Of a stretch of 64,000 nucleotides of DNA, positions 63,276 to 64,000 are shown one piece after another. The translations under genes and the position numbers were made by a program. The stretch's first letter is position 1; every line of letters starts with the position of its first letter. Source of the DNA: Dreissena polymorpha (lineage: Eukaryota; Mollusca; Bivalvia; Myida; Dreissenidae); NCBI RefSeq assembly GCF_020536995.1, contig NC_068366.1, forward strand, positions 69,565,297 through 69,629,296, given 5' to 3'. Below the pieces are notes generated by a model. It did not search any database and was not told the DNA's origin. It saw nothing but the letters and a program-made list of their open reading frames with translations.

Positions 63276-63566
63276 CTAAGTTTGCCCCGCAGCGGCCGCA
63301 CCGGTCCCCAACTGCGTGCCAGCACCAACACTGATAACCTTGACCTCACTGCCCTCGCCCCCGTGTGGCTCCACGCCGAAGGCGGTTATGAATACGTTAG
63401 ACACTATGACGAGCAGCACCAGGATATTGCAGAACTTATCGAGGCGCTCCTCAATCAGGCGCTGCCGGCGGTCGTTGTCGTGAACGGCGGCGGTGGTGTC
63501 GGCCTTGTGCTCGTCCAGTTTCTTCTCTATGGACCAGATAATCAGCATGCAGATGGTGAATATGAC
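63276..63566 (-). CDS. Ninjurin-like paralogue, last coding exon (gene runs off the window)
   Basis: The exon starts at the acceptor ctccctccccag|GTCATA (63567/63566) and ends at TAG (63278-63276), giving 96 residues. It begins 'VIFTICMLIIWSIEKKLDEH', the end of the first membrane helix, then a linker 'TTAAVHDNDRRQRLIEERLD', the second helix (NILVLLVIVSNVFITAFGVE) and a Gly/Ala tail. It is the duplicate of the 9948-10235 exon and keeps an open frame, both helices and the splice acceptor. The linker is one residue longer and reads differently (TTAAVHDN against HNAHKN). The matching upstream exon should lie beyond 64000. Confidence 0.85.
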   Translation of the reverse strand, partial: VIFTICMLIIWSIEKKLDEHKADTTAAVHDNDRRQRLIEERLDKFCNILVLLVIVSNVFITAFGVEPHGGEGSEVKVISVGAGTQLGTGAAAAGQT

Positions 63567-63904
63567 CTGGGGAGGGAGATGCATGGTGTCAATGCATTGT
63601 TGGCAGTAGAGTATCAAGTCGTATTGTGACATATAAAGAAGCAGTAGTAGTTGTAGTAAATCATGTCGTAAATCATGTCGTTGCGTGTCGTATTATATCG
63701 TGAGGTCGAACTCTGAGTGTCAAGTCGTGTCGCGGCGAGTAAGCTATAACACTTACGTAACCATACATGCATTGATGTACGCTGCAAAATAGCGTACCCG
63801 CATTTATCACATGCTATACCCTGTTTCCCATGTAATATAACCATTACGAATATTTTTATCTTAAATATGTGTTATATACTTTTTAAGCATTTTCATTGGC
63901 TTAG

Positions 63905-64000
63905 TTTTTGTTCGATTGACCAATTTCATTTTGTTATTTTGCTGAAATTACGTTGCAAGGTCAAATGACGTCAAGAAATGTTAACAACATTCGGGATTTA
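63905..64000 (-). mobile_element. Tail of the palindromic element seen at 13454-13741 (cut by window end)
   Basis: The minus strand from 64000 reads 'taaatcccgaatgttgttaa', then 'gacgtcatttgaccttgcaa' and 'ttcagcaaaataacaaaatg', matching 13660-13740. The palindrome itself should begin just past the window edge. Confidence 0.75.

Larger units (their letters stand above)
58713..63752. repeat. Segmental duplication, unit 2 (partner 4941-10385)
   Basis: Colinear with unit 1 apart from insertions private to each unit: this one has a fold-back repeat (about 59930-60310), MITE copy E (60851-61318) and a short element (61716-61908), and it lacks MITE copies A and B. It ends with the second ninjurin last exon and about 120 bases of the intron before it. 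No other gene is visible. Confidence 0.9.

Overview
This looks like nuclear DNA of a bivalve mollusc, probably a heterodont close to Dreissena. The grounds are AT-rich composition, a spliced host gene with ordinary GT-AG borders, very dense interspersed repeats of kinds I associate with Dreissena-like genomes (the 'aggctaatcagggacgaca' fold-back repeat and the 'gacgccgcatgatgc' repeat), long microsatellites, a BEL/Pao LTR fossil, CR1-like LINEs and a Crypton. The species call is inference; no database was searched.

Host genes are few. A two-exon ninjurin-like gene lies on the minus strand (12514 to 9948), and a tRNA-Phe(GAA) gene with a 17-base intron sits on the opposite strand inside its intron (11085-11174). 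The last exon of a second ninjurin-like gene (63566 to 63276, minus strand) lies at the right edge and its upstream exons fall outside the window. The two last exons belong to a segmental duplication (about 4941-10385 and 58713-63752). Everything between the two units is mostly mobile DNA.

Layout: 1-2.2 kb, an inverted-repeat element and a tRNA-derived SINE head; 2.4-4.0 kb, a giant CTA/CTG trinucleotide tract; 4.1-4.9 kb, a CpG-rich cluster of palindromes; 4.9-10.4 kb, duplication unit 1; 10.4-12.5 kb, ninjurin intron and exon; 12.8-15.5 kb, fold-back repeats and a decayed LINE; 15.5-25.9 kb, a broken BEL/Pao element whose 3' part and flank are tandemly repeated (3.23 kb period); 25.8-27.2 kb, a non-autonomous element with 173-bp internal repeats; 29.3-31.7 kb, LINE remains; 31.7-33.9 kb, a satellite with nested palindromes; 34.5-38.6 kb, a nearly full-length CR1-like LINE with a PHD finger and a 2A-like motif; 39.1-39.6 kb, tetranucleotide repeats; 42.2-44.3 kb, a 30-bp minisatellite with an 807-bp higher-order period; 44.5-45.2 kb, a LINE fragment; 46.8-53.2 kb, MITEs and unique sequence; 53.9-57.6 kb, a pogo-like fragment and a Crypton pseudogene; 58.7-63.8 kb, duplication unit 2.

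The most notable system is a family of roughly 470-500 bp elements (five copies, one split by later sequence) that have inverted ends, sit between TTAA tetranucleotides, and carry a tRNA-Leu/Ser-like module with recognisable A and B boxes in the middle. The segmental duplication works as a natural before/after experiment: two copies are present only in unit 1, one only in unit 2, and the matching empty site with one TTAA is visible in the partner unit.
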